In this document: piece after piece, positions 25,806 to 34,241 of the stretch
Position numbering within the stretch: the stretch's first letter is position 1
How the letters are laid out: each line of letters starts with the position of its first letter
Assembly: GCA_024235695.1 (NCBI GenBank)
Contig: JACKLX010000004.1
Coordinates: 212,252-276,251 of the forward strand
DNA: 64,000 bases
Source of the DNA: Accumulibacter sp.
GTDB taxonomy: Bacteria > Pseudomonadota > Gammaproteobacteria > Burkholderiales > Rhodocyclaceae
Direction of reading: 5' to 3'
The notes under the pieces: generated by a model
Told to the model about the DNA's origin: nothing
Seen by the model: the letters and a program-made list of their open reading frames with translations, nothing else
Databases searched by the model: none
Translations under genes and position numbers: made by a program

Positions 25806-26937
25806 CGGCCCTCCGGGTGGCCTCGCTGATCAAGGCGGTGACAACGGCGTTTTGCAACAGGCGACTGCCACCGGCCGCAGCCGGGGCGATCTGTCCGGTG
25901 CCATAGCTGCCGACCAGCGGCAGCCCGGGAAAGCGCTCGCGCAGGCACTCCAGCTCGCGGTCGCGGCCGTCGTGGAAACAGGGTCCGCGGCCGATGCACG
26001 AGAAAACCACGGCGGCCAGCGGCCTGGCGACGACGCCGGCCAGGCGGCCAAGCAGCTGGCGCATGTCGTCCACCGCCGCTTGCGGTTGGCGAATCGCCCA
26101 CGCCAGATTCTGCCCTGGCGTGATTCGCTCGGCCAGGGTCAGCGACTTGTCGGCGTTGGCCGAGAGAATCGCCACCGTATGCCAGCCTCGGTCGGTCGCC
26201 GTGCCGCCGGCCGCGCCGCTGTCGGTCGCCACCGCGCACAGTGAAGCCAGCGGCAGCCGGGTCTGCTGGCGCTGTTCTGCCGGCAGGACACGGGTCAGAC
26301 TGTCGAGCGCACTCCGGCCACCGACACTGAACAACTCGTGACCGCGGCTGCTGTCAACCGGCGTCGGGCTGCCGAGCAGGCGCCAGCCGCTCGACACGCC
26401 GACGTCGATTTGCGCACCGCCAAGCCGCAGGCTGCATTGCGCGGCCAGGCGACTGTGCTGCCAGGCGACCGACTCGCTGCGGCCAAGGTCGCCGACGAAG
26501 CTGCCACCGAACCGCGGTGTCGCCGATTCGCCCCACTCAGCGGGAAAGCGGCTGCCGGCGTAGCTCAACAAGGCACCGCCGAGCGCGTCGCCAGGATCGC
26601 GGTCACCGGCCAGATCGACGATCGACTCGCCGGCTGGCCGATGATCGAGCCACAGACCGCCGGCAAAAACCATCACCGCCGCCGCCGGACGATCGATCAC
26701 CCAGCCATCGTCGGTGAACACGCCGGCGGCGAGACCGCCGGCGACCTCGGTGCACTGTGCCGTGCGCGCCACGGCGGTTACCGTCTGTTGCGTGCAACGC
26801 GAAAACTCCTGCGTCAGCAGCAGCAGCACACCCCTGGCGTGGCTGGCACCCGAATTCCCCAGCGCCAGTTGAAACGCCTCTTCGGCCAGCCCCGGCAGCG
26901 CCTCGTTTCCCGAAACCAGTGCGCTGCCGACGCTCAT
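25786..26937 (-). CDS. FIST-domain sensory protein
   Basis: This 383-residue protein has a FIST N domain (about residues 25-210) and a FIST C domain (about 215-365, ending FVGSYG-like PLVGSYGTGQIAPA). FIST domains are predicted small-ligand (amino acid) sensors. There is no fused kinase or cyclase domain and no membrane segment, so it would be a free cytosolic sensor. Its ATG overlaps the nth stop as ATGA. Open frame upstream of 26937 belongs to nth in another frame. Confidence 0.85.
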   Translation of the reverse strand: MSVGSALVSGNEALPGLAEEAFQLALGNSGASHARGVLLLLTQEFSRCTQQTVTAVARTAQCTEVAGGLAAGVFTDDGWVIDRPAAAVMVFAGGLWLDHRPAGESIVDLAGDRDPGDALGGALLSYAGSRFPAEWGESATPRFGGSFVGDLGRSESVAWQHSRLAAQCSLRLGGAQIDVGVSSGWRLLGSPTPVDSSRGHELFSVGGRSALDSLTRVLPAEQRQQTRLPLASLCAVATDSGAAGGTATDRGWHTVAILSANADKSLTLAERITPGQNLAWAIRQPQAAVDDMRQLLGRLAGVVARPLAAVVFSCIGRGPCFHDGRDRELECLRERFPGLPLVGSYGTGQIAPAAAGGSRLLQNAVVTALISEATRRADVQPQP

Positions 26938-27587
26938 CCGGGCATCACGTCGAAAGGCACGAGCTTGTCGGGATACGCGCAGAGGTCGGCGATGGCGCAT
27001 CGCCAGCACGCGGGCTGCCGAGCGCTGCAAACGTAGCGCCCGTGCAGGATCAGCCAGTGATGTGCCGATTGCCGGAATTCGTCGGGAACCACTTTCAGCA
27101 GCTCGAGTTCGACGGCCAGCGGCGTCTTGCCGACGGCCAGACCGGTTCGATTGGCAACCCGGAAGATATGCGTATCGACGGCAATCGTGGCCTCGCCGAA
27201 GGCGGTGTTGAGCACCACGTTGGCCGTCTTGCGGCCGACACCGGGCAAGGCTTCGAGTGCACGGCGCGAACACGGCACTTCGCCACCATGCAGTTCGAGC
27301 AGCTGTCGGCAGGTGGCGATGACGTTCCTGGCCTTGTTGCGGTACAGGCCAATCCGGTTGATGTAGCCGGACAGGCGCTCTTCGCCCAGGGCCAGCATGG
27401 CCTGCGGCGTCGGCGCGTCGGTGAACAGCTTTCGGGTCGCCAGGTTGACGCTCCTGTCGGTGCCCTGTGCCGACAGGATGACGGCGATCAACAACTGGAA
27501 GTTGCTGGCGTATTCAAGCTCGGTCGTCGGTCGCGGATTGGCCGCCCGCAAGCGCGCGAACAGCTCGTGGGTCTGCCTGGCGTCCAT
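26934..27587 (-). CDS. nth: Endonuclease III
   Basis: This 217-residue DNA glycosylase/AP lyase for oxidised pyrimidines has the helix-hairpin-helix LPGVGRKTANVV (catalytic lysine in GRKTA), the catalytic aspartate in VDTHIFR and the C-terminal 4Fe-4S ligands C-x6-C-x2-C-x5-C (CSARQPACWRCAIADLC). The length is near the family's 211. The ATG at 27587 was chosen; the frame open upstream runs into rnfE. nth next to the rnf genes mirrors the gammaproteobacterial rsx-nth arrangement. Confidence 0.97.
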   Translation of the reverse strand: MDARQTHELFARLRAANPRPTTELEYASNFQLLIAVILSAQGTDRSVNLATRKLFTDAPTPQAMLALGEERLSGYINRIGLYRNKARNVIATCRQLLELHGGEVPCSRRALEALPGVGRKTANVVLNTAFGEATIAVDTHIFRVANRTGLAVGKTPLAVELELLKVVPDEFRQSAHHWLILHGRYVCSARQPACWRCAIADLCAYPDKLVPFDVMPG

Positions 27588-27607
27588 CGTCGGGGCCTGC
27601 TCTGCGC

Positions 27608-28306
27608 TCAGGCGCCGTCGGCCAGCGCCACCGGCGCCGCCTGACCCGCTCCCGGATCGGGGCGGTGCGCCGCGGCGCGGGCTTCCACCCAGTTCTTCCA
27701 GGCAATCAGGCAGCCGAGCAGGATGAAGGCGCCGGGCGGCAGGATGGCGAGCAGCAGCCCGGGATAATCGGCCGGCAGCAGCTGCAGTCCCTGCAGCGCC
27801 GGAAAGACCATGTCGATCCCCGAGAACAGCGTGCCGGCACCGATCAGTTCGCGCAAGCCGCCGAGCAAGGCGAGCGTCCACAGCAGGCCAATACCCATGA
27901 AGACGCCGTCGAGCAGGGACTGCAGGGGTGGATTCTTGTTGGCGAAGGCCTCGACGCGCGCCAGCACGATACAGTTGGTGACGATCAGCGGGATGAAGAT
28001 GCCGAGCACCAGGTACAGCTCGTGGAAGTAGGCGTTGAAGATCAGATCGACGATGGTCACCAGCGCGGCGACGATCAGGATGAAGACCGGGATGCGAATC
28101 TCGTGCGGAATCAGGTTGCGCAGTGACGCGACGGCGACGTTGGCCACCGCCATGACGATGATCGTTGCCAGCGACAGCATCACGCCATTGACCAGCGTCG
28201 TGGTCACCGCCAGCAACGGGCAGAGCCCGAGGATCTGGATCAGGCTGGAGTTCTGGTGCCAGAGACCGTTGTCCCTGATTTCGCGGAGTTGGTCGCGACT
28301 GATCAC
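27608..28306 (-). CDS. rnfE: Electron transport complex subunit RnfE
   Basis: This 232-residue integral membrane subunit has about six membrane segments (NSSLIQILGLCPLLAVTTTLVNG, then a conserved NCIVLARVEAFA segment). In Rnf it faces RnfA as an antiporter-like half across the membrane. It starts with GTG, overlapping the rnfG stop as GTGA. It is the last Rnf gene before nth. Its C-terminal 30 residues are an Ala/Pro-rich tail. Confidence 0.95.
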   Translation of the reverse strand: MISRDQLREIRDNGLWHQNSSLIQILGLCPLLAVTTTLVNGVMLSLATIIVMAVANVAVASLRNLIPHEIRIPVFILIVAALVTIVDLIFNAYFHELYLVLGIFIPLIVTNCIVLARVEAFANKNPPLQSLLDGVFMGIGLLWTLALLGGLRELIGAGTLFSGIDMVFPALQGLQLLPADYPGLLLAILPPGAFILLGCLIAWKNWVEARAAAHRPDPGAGQAAPVALADGA

Positions 28307-28974
28307 TTGTTTTCTCCCGGACTGGATGAGAAAAGCTGCCGGCGGTGTTGGTCGACGTAGCGCAGTGCCTTATGCACTGCCTTGATCACCGCGCGCGGGC
28401 TGACGGTTGCGCCGGCGACCGAGTCGAAGCGGCCCTGATCCTTCCTGACCCGCCATTCGCGGTCCGCGACGCTCGCCAGCGACAGGCCGTCGAACTGGCT
28501 GATCCACGGCCGTTCCCTGTGCTTGTCCTTGCGCGGGTCGATGTAGTCGCCCAAACCCGGCGTCTCCTTGTGCTGCGTCACGCGTACCCCGAGCAGGGTA
28601 CCGTCGGCAGCGACCGCGATCAATAGCCTGATCTCGCCGGAATAGCCGTCGGGCGCGATGGCTTCGAAGACCAGCGCACTGACCGCCCCCCCCTGGCGCG
28701 CCAGATAGGCGGTCGACGGCTCGTCGAGTCCCAGCGCGGCGCTCGCCGGCAGTTGAAGGCGGTCGTTCAACAGATCGTTGTCGTACAGACGTTGCGGCAG
28801 TACCTCGCTGATCAGTTTCATCTTTTCGGCTGCCGCCGCCTCGGCGATCGCCGGCTCGGTCCACTGATGGGCCGCCGCCAGCAGCGCGGTGAACGCGACC
28901 ACGAAGACGAACAGCACGATCGCCGTGCGCACCGCCATGCTGGCCGCGCTGATCGGTTTGAGCGGCGGCGTCAT
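28303..28974 (-). CDS. rnfG: Electron transport complex subunit RnfG
   Basis: This 223-residue protein has an N-terminal membrane anchor (TAIVLFVFVVAFTALLAAAH) and a periplasmic FMN-binding domain. The covalent FMN threonine is in SVAGATVSPRAVIKAV; GETPG is seen as KETPGLGDYI. It starts at ATG 28974, overlapping the rnfD stop (ATGA). The open frame further upstream is an out-of-frame reading of rnfD. Confidence 0.94.
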   Translation of the reverse strand: MTPPLKPISAASMAVRTAIVLFVFVVAFTALLAAAHQWTEPAIAEAAAAEKMKLISEVLPQRLYDNDLLNDRLQLPASAALGLDEPSTAYLARQGGAVSALVFEAIAPDGYSGEIRLLIAVAADGTLLGVRVTQHKETPGLGDYIDPRKDKHRERPWISQFDGLSLASVADREWRVRKDQGRFDSVAGATVSPRAVIKAVHKALRYVDQHRRQLFSSSPGENK

Positions 28975-29993
28975 GGCTCGTTCTTCAGGCCGAAGATCGG
29001 TGGCTGTGAATACATGTCGATCAGCGGCACGCAGAGATTCATCAGCAGGACGGCGAAAGCGACACCGTCGGGGAAGCCGCCGAAGACGCGTATGGTGTAG
29101 GCCAGCACACCGGCCAGCAAACCGAAGATCAGCTTGCCACGCGGCGTCGTGCACCCCGACACCGGGTCGGTGACGATGAAGAAGGCGCCGAGCATCGCCC
29201 CACCCGAGAACAGGTGGAACAGCGGATCGGCGAACTGCTGCGGATTCCAGGCCCACAGCGCGCCAGCCAGGACAACCAGGCCGGCAATGAAGCCAAGCGG
29301 CGCGTGCCAGCTGATCAGCTTGCGCTGCCACATCCACAGGCCACCCAACAGGTAGGCGCCGGCGACCCATTCCCAGCCGCGGCCGGCAAAATTGCCGAAA
29401 ACGTCCTGCGTCGCCAGCAGCGTCGGCACGTCGACCTCGCCCTCGCCGAGTTTCAGCGCGGTTTTCAGGGCATCCAGCGGCGTCGCACCGCTGATCGCGT
29501 CGAGCCGCGGCAGAAGCCCGGCGATGACCTGCATCTGCTCGACGAAGCCCAGCTTCAGTCCGAGCGCCGGCCACTGCGACATCAGTGCCGGAAAGGAGAC
29601 GATGCACGCGGCAAAAGCGACCATCGCCGGATTGAAGGGGTTCTGACCGAGGCCGCCGTAGAGGTGCTTGGCGACGACGATGGCGAACGAGGTGCCAACG
29701 ACGATCAGCCACCACGGCGCCAGCGGTGGAAAGCTCAAGGCGATCAGCCAGGCCGAGACGATCGCGCTGCCGTCGCCGAGGAACAGCGCCAGCGGCTTGC
29801 GCCGCAGCGCCAGCATCAGCGCCTCGCTGGCCAGCGCCGCCAGCGTCGCGATCGCCAGCTGGACGACGATTGCCGGTCCGATCAGCCAGACGTAGGCGGC
29901 CACACCGGGCAGCAGCGCCAGCAACACCTGCAGCATGACGCGCCGCACGCTGCTGCGTTCGATGAGCAGATAGGGAGGCGTACTGAAATCCAT
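28971..29993 (-). CDS. rnfD: Electron transport complex subunit RnfD
   Basis: This 340-residue membrane subunit has about eight to ten spans. The covalent FMN site threonine is in DAISGATPLDALK (near residue 160). Conserved blocks are GGLGQNPFNPAMV, GGAMLGAFFIVTDPVSG and FGGFPDGVAFAVLLMN. It starts within one base of the rnfC stop, indicating translational coupling. Confidence 0.96.
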   Translation of the reverse strand: MDFSTPPYLLIERSSVRRVMLQVLLALLPGVAAYVWLIGPAIVVQLAIATLAALASEALMLALRRKPLALFLGDGSAIVSAWLIALSFPPLAPWWLIVVGTSFAIVVAKHLYGGLGQNPFNPAMVAFAACIVSFPALMSQWPALGLKLGFVEQMQVIAGLLPRLDAISGATPLDALKTALKLGEGEVDVPTLLATQDVFGNFAGRGWEWVAGAYLLGGLWMWQRKLISWHAPLGFIAGLVVLAGALWAWNPQQFADPLFHLFSGGAMLGAFFIVTDPVSGCTTPRGKLIFGLLAGVLAYTIRVFGGFPDGVAFAVLLMNLCVPLIDMYSQPPIFGLKNEP

Positions 29994-31825
29994 CAGTCGC
30001 CTGTCCGATCCGGTGTCTCGGGCAGCGACGATCCGGCGGCCGCCGCCGACGTCGCCTGCGCTTCCGCCCGCGCCGGCGGCGCCGCCCTCCTGGCCTCGAC
30101 CGCGGCAATCTGGCGCTTCTGCTCGGAGCTCAGCTGCTCGGTGTTTTTCGGCTGCACCGCCTCGCGCTGGGCACGCGCACGTTCCATCGCCGCGACGATG
30201 GTCGCCTTCTTGATCGCTTCGGCGTCACCGGCGGTCGCTGGCGTTGCCGGTCGTGGCGCGTTGGCCGGCGCTGAAATGGGCGACCCGGCGGCGGCAGTGG
30301 GCCCTGTAGCGGCAACCGCAGTGGCTGGCGCGCCAGACTCCGCCGCCGCAGCGGCCGCCACTGCGGCCGTGGCCGCCGCTTTCTTGTCGGCCGCCCGGGC
30401 AGCGGCGGCGCGGGCCAGGCGCTCGGCTTTCTCCGCCTGCTCGCGCTCTTCGCGGGCATTGCGCAGTTCGAAGCGCGCCTTGGCCGCGTCGGCGGCGTTC
30501 TTGTCGCGCTCGCGCGACCAGATTTCACTCTTGGCGAAGCGGAAATACTGCACCAGCGGGATGTGCGAAGGGCAAACGTAGCTGCAGCAGCCGCACTCGA
30601 TGCAGTCGAAGATATGGTATTCCTGCGTCTTGCCGAAGTTGCGCGCGCGCGCAAACCAGTACAACTCGAACGGTTGCAGCTCGTGCGGGCAGACCTCGGC
30701 ACAGGCGCCGCAGCGGATGCACGGCATCTCGGGTGGATTCGGCGGAAACATCGTCGGCGACGCGGCGATGACGCAGTTGGTCGCCTTGACCACCGGCGCG
30801 TCGAGGCTCGGCAGCTCGAAACCCATCATCGGCCCGCCCATCAGGTAGCGGTTGGTGTCGGCTTTCGGCTTGCCGAGCGCGACCAGCTCGCGCAGCGGCG
30901 TGCCGAGCCGCACTTCCCAGTTGCGCGGCTGCTCGAGATTGCCGGTCAGGGTGACGATGCGCGAAATCACCGGCTCGCCGCAGGCCAGCGCCCGCCAGGC
31001 GGTGTACACCGTGGCGACGTTGAAGCACTGCACGCCGAGGTCGGTCGAGCGCTTGCTGGCCGGCACCTCCTTGCCGGTCAGCACCCGGATCAGCTGCTTG
31101 GCACCGCCGGCCGGGTAGCGGGTGGGAACGGCGACCACCTGGTAATCCTCGCCGAGCTGCGCGACCGCCTGCTGCATCGCCAGGACGGCTTCCGGCTTGT
31201 TGTCCTCGATACCGATCAGCACCCGCCGGGCGGCCAGCAGATCGCGGAAAATGGCGATCCCGCGGACGATTTCGTCGCTGCGCTCGCGCATCAGCAGATC
31301 GTCGCAGCTCATGTACGGCTCGCATTCGGCGCCGTTGATGACCAGTTCGTCCACCGGCACCGTCTCGGCAGCGGTGAGCTTGGCATGGCTCGGAAAGACG
31401 GCGCCACCGAGGCCGACGACGCCGGCGTCGCGCAGCAGTTCGCGCACCCGCTCGGGCGCCAGACGGCGATGATCCACCGGCGTGCGCTCGACCCACTCGT
31501 CGCGACCGTCCGGCTCGAGGACCACGGTCAGCGTCGGCAAGCCTGACGGATGGGCGGCGAGATGGTCCTCGACGGCAAGTACGGTACCCGACGTCGGCGC
31601 ATGCACGGCGGCCGACATCCAGCCATCGGCACCACCGATCAGCTGTCCTTTGCCAACCCGATCGCCGGCCTCGACCAGTGGATTGGGCTGGCCGCCGATG
31701 CTCTGGTGCAGCGGCACGTACAGCCGCGCCGGCAGCGGCGCCTGGCCGATCGGCAATTGCACCGACGACGCCTTGTGGGTCTGCGGCTTGACGCCGCCCT
31801 TGAAGCTGAACAGTCGCGGCAGCAT
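29993..31825 (-). CDS. rnfC: Electron transport complex subunit RnfC
   Basis: This 610-residue peripheral subunit has an N-terminal barrel (FSFKGGVKPQTHK), an NADH/FMN-binding Nqo1-like fold (NGAECEPYMSCDD, near residue 145) and two 4Fe-4S clusters (CIRCGACAEVCP near 373 and CIECGCCSYVCP near 410). It passes electrons between NADH and RnfB. The last about 170 residues are an Ala-rich, charged tail, seen in proteobacterial RnfC and variable in length. The ATG at 31825 with GAGG upstream fits better than a GTG at 31846. Confidence 0.95.
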   Translation of the reverse strand: MLPRLFSFKGGVKPQTHKASSVQLPIGQAPLPARLYVPLHQSIGGQPNPLVEAGDRVGKGQLIGGADGWMSAAVHAPTSGTVLAVEDHLAAHPSGLPTLTVVLEPDGRDEWVERTPVDHRRLAPERVRELLRDAGVVGLGGAVFPSHAKLTAAETVPVDELVINGAECEPYMSCDDLLMRERSDEIVRGIAIFRDLLAARRVLIGIEDNKPEAVLAMQQAVAQLGEDYQVVAVPTRYPAGGAKQLIRVLTGKEVPASKRSTDLGVQCFNVATVYTAWRALACGEPVISRIVTLTGNLEQPRNWEVRLGTPLRELVALGKPKADTNRYLMGGPMMGFELPSLDAPVVKATNCVIAASPTMFPPNPPEMPCIRCGACAEVCPHELQPFELYWFARARNFGKTQEYHIFDCIECGCCSYVCPSHIPLVQYFRFAKSEIWSRERDKNAADAAKARFELRNAREEREQAEKAERLARAAAARAADKKAAATAAVAAAAAAESGAPATAVAATGPTAAAGSPISAPANAPRPATPATAGDAEAIKKATIVAAMERARAQREAVQPKNTEQLSSEQKRQIAAVEARRAAPPARAEAQATSAAAAGSSLPETPDRTGD

Positions 31826-31835
31826 CCCGCTCGCC

Positions 31836-32378
31836 TCAGGCGGCACGCTTGATTTCGATTACCGGGTATTTCCACTTCCAGTTATCGAGTTTCTCGGCGA
31901 TCGGCTGCATGCTGATACATTCCACCGGACACGGCTTGACACACAGCTCGCAACCGGTACACAGCGGTTCGATGATGGTATGCATCTGCTTGGCGGCGCC
32001 AACGATGGCGTCGACCGGGCACGCCTGGATGCACAGTGTGCAGCCAATGCACGTCTGCTCGTCGATGATCGCGACTTGCCTGGGCTTCTCTTCGGCTTCC
32101 AGCGGCTTGACTTCGCGGCCGAGCAGGTCGGCCAGCTTGCGTACGCCGTCCATGCCACCCGGCGGACACAGGTTGATCTCGGCCTCGCCAGCCGAAATTG
32201 CCGTCGCGTAGGGCTTGCAGCCCGGATAGCCGCACTGGCCGCACTGCGTCTGCGGCAGGATCGCTTCGATCTTCTCGACCAGGGGGTCGCCCTCGACCCT
32301 GAACTTGATCGACGCATAGCCGAGCGCCGCGCCAAGGACGACGGCGCCAAGCGCCATGATCGCCAGGGTGATGATCAT
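31836..32378 (-). CDS. rnfB: Electron transport complex subunit RnfB
   Basis: This 180-residue ferredoxin-like subunit has an N-terminal membrane helix ([21 protein letters not shown]), the CGQCGYPGC cluster motif (near residues 49-57) and two 4Fe-4S ferredoxin motifs ([12 protein letters not shown] and [12 protein letters not shown]). It is the ferredoxin-facing subunit of Rnf. It follows rnfA by 13 bases. Confidence 0.96.
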   Translation of the reverse strand: MIITLAIMALGAVVLGAALGYASIKFRVEGDPLVEKIEAILPQTQCGQCGYPGCKPYATAISAGEAEINLCPPGGMDGVRKLADLLGREVKPLEAEEKPRQVAIIDEQTCIGCTLCIQACPVDAIVGAAKQMHTIIEPLCTGCELCVKPCPVECISMQPIAEKLDNWKWKYPVIEIKRAA

Positions 32379-32391
32379 CGCGTGCCACCGC

Positions 32392-32976
32392 TCACTGGTA
32401 GCGGTCCAGTCCGGCGAAGCCCATGAAAGCCAGGCTCATCAGACCGGCGGTGACCATCGCGATCGCCGCACCGCGGAAATGGACCGGCACGTCGGCGCCC
32501 TCGACACGCTCGCGAATGCCGGCAAAAAGCACCAGCACCAGCGAAAAGCCGACCGCGCTGCCGGCGCCGAACAGCAGCGATTCGACGAAGTCGTGCCGGT
32601 TGGCGATGTTCAGCAGCGGCACGCCGAGGACGGCGCAATTGGTGGTGATCAGCGGCAGGTAAATGCCCAGCACCTGATGCAGCAGCGGACTGGTCTTCTG
32701 GATCACCATCTCGGTCAGCTGGACGATGGCGGCGATGGTGACGATGAACGACAGCGTGCGCAGGTATTCGAGCCCGAAGGGCATCAACAGGTAATGGTCG
32801 ATGATGTAGCTGGCACCGGTGGCGACGGTGAGCACGAAAGTGGTCGCCGCGCCCATCCCGAAGGCCGTGTCGAGTTTCTTCGAAACGCCCATGAACGGGC
32901 ACAGTCCGAGGATCTTGACCAGCACGACGTTGTTGACGAGGACCGCCCCGACGATGATGAACAGGTAGTGGGTCAT
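32392..32976 (-). CDS. rnfA: Electron transport complex subunit RnfA
   Basis: This 194-residue membrane subunit with six spans starts [34 protein letters not shown]. The conserved cysteine in GLCPFMG and the one in [10 protein letters not shown] belong to the membrane 2Fe-2S site shared with RnfE. It is the first gene of rnfABCDGE. The complex couples electron flow between NADH and ferredoxin to ion movement, or supplies low-potential electrons. Confidence 0.96.
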   Translation of the reverse strand: MTHYLFIIVGAVLVNNVVLVKILGLCPFMGVSKKLDTAFGMGAATTFVLTVATGASYIIDHYLLMPFGLEYLRTLSFIVTIAAIVQLTEMVIQKTSPLLHQVLGIYLPLITTNCAVLGVPLLNIANRHDFVESLLFGAGSAVGFSLVLVLFAGIRERVEGADVPVHFRGAAIAMVTAGLMSLAFMGFAGLDRYQ

Positions 32977-33099
32977 GGTTTGCTTAAGCGGCGGGCCGCC
33001 CGTTGCGAGGCGCAGCGATTATCCCGTGTCGGCTGCGAGCATTCAACCACGTTGTCAATGACGCCTTCCGGCCTGGCCTGGCCTGCCACGCCATCGCGA

Positions 33100-34137
33100 T
33101 CAGCCGGCACGCCGTCCGGCGATCGCCGCAGCGGCCTCGGCAACGAGTTCCGGTCCGCGGTAGATGAAACCGGTATAGAACTGAACCAGACTGGCGCCCG
33201 CGGCGATCTTTGCCGCCGCGTCGGCACCTTTGATGATCCCGCCGACGCCGATGATCGGCACTTCGCCGGCCAGCGCCGTAGCCAGCTTGCCGACCACCGC
33301 CGTGGACATCGCCAGCAGCGGTGCGCCAGACAGTCCGCCCGCCTCGTCGGCATGCCGCTGTCCCTCGACACCGGCACGCGAAAGCGTCGTGTTGGTGGCG
33401 ATGACGCCGTCCATGCGGTGCTGCCGGAGAAGGTCGGCTATCGCCTGGATCTGCTGGTCTTCGAGGTCGGGAGCGATCTTCAGCGCCAGCGGCACGTACT
33501 TGCCGTGCTGGTCGGCAAGCCGCGCCTGCGCTTCCTTGAGACTGCCGAGCAGGGCGTCGAGCGCATCGTCGCGCTGCAGCTCGCGCAGGTTGGTGGTGTT
33601 CGGGCTGGAGATATTGACCGCGACGTAGCTCGCCGCCGAATAGACGCGGTCGAGACAGAACAGGTAGTCGTCGGCCGCCCTGGCGATCGGCGTATCGAAG
33701 TTCTTGCCGATATTGATCCCCAGAACGCCACCCCAGCGGGCGAACTTGGCGGCGGACACGTTGGCCAGCAGTTTCTCGACACCGTCGTTGTTGAAGCCCA
33801 TGCGATTGATGATCGCCTGCCGGTCGGTAAGGCGGAACAGCCGTGGCCTGGGATTCCCCGGTTGCGGACGCGGCGTCACCGTGCCGACCTCGATGAACCC
33901 GAAACCCAGAGCAGCCAGTGCATCGACGTGTTCGCCATTCTTGTCGAGACCGGCCGCCAGCCCGACCGGGTTGGGAAAGTCGAGCCCCATCACCCGCACC
34001 GGGTCCGCCGGCAGCGAACGGGCCAGCAGGCAGGACACGCCGGCGGCATTGACGAAGTCAACGCCGGCCATGCCGATGCCATGAGCTGTCTCGGCGTCGA
34101 GGGCAAAAAAGAACTTGCGCAGCAGCGGATAGATCAT
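33100..34137 (-). CDS. pyrD: Dihydroorotate dehydrogenase (quinone), class 2
   Basis: This 345-residue enzyme of pyrimidine synthesis oxidises dihydroorotate with quinone. The N-terminal helix ([19 protein letters not shown]) is the membrane-associated class 2 extension. FMN-site and catalytic segments are seen: [28 protein letters not shown] (catalytic Ser region), [11 protein letters not shown] and [17 protein letters not shown]. It is a single gene, 123 bases upstream of rnfA on the same strand. Confidence 0.96.
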   Translation of the reverse strand: MIYPLLRKFFFALDAETAHGIGMAGVDFVNAAGVSCLLARSLPADPVRVMGLDFPNPVGLAAGLDKNGEHVDALAALGFGFIEVGTVTPRPQPGNPRPRLFRLTDRQAIINRMGFNNDGVEKLLANVSAAKFARWGGVLGINIGKNFDTPIARAADDYLFCLDRVYSAASYVAVNISSPNTTNLRELQRDDALDALLGSLKEAQARLADQHGKYVPLALKIAPDLEDQQIQAIADLLRQHRMDGVIATNTTLSRAGVEGQRHADEAGGLSGAPLLAMSTAVVGKLATALAGEVPIIGVGGIIKGADAAAKIAAGASLVQFYTGFIYRGPELVAEAAAAIAGRRAG

Positions 34138-34241
34138 CGGCGCATTTTACCGCATCGCAGCATGCGGCGCTCGGCGCAGCCGCCGAGCGGGGTCGATTCC
34201 CGGGCCAGCGGCCGGCGCCGGCAGATGCCGGCCGCGGCCAG

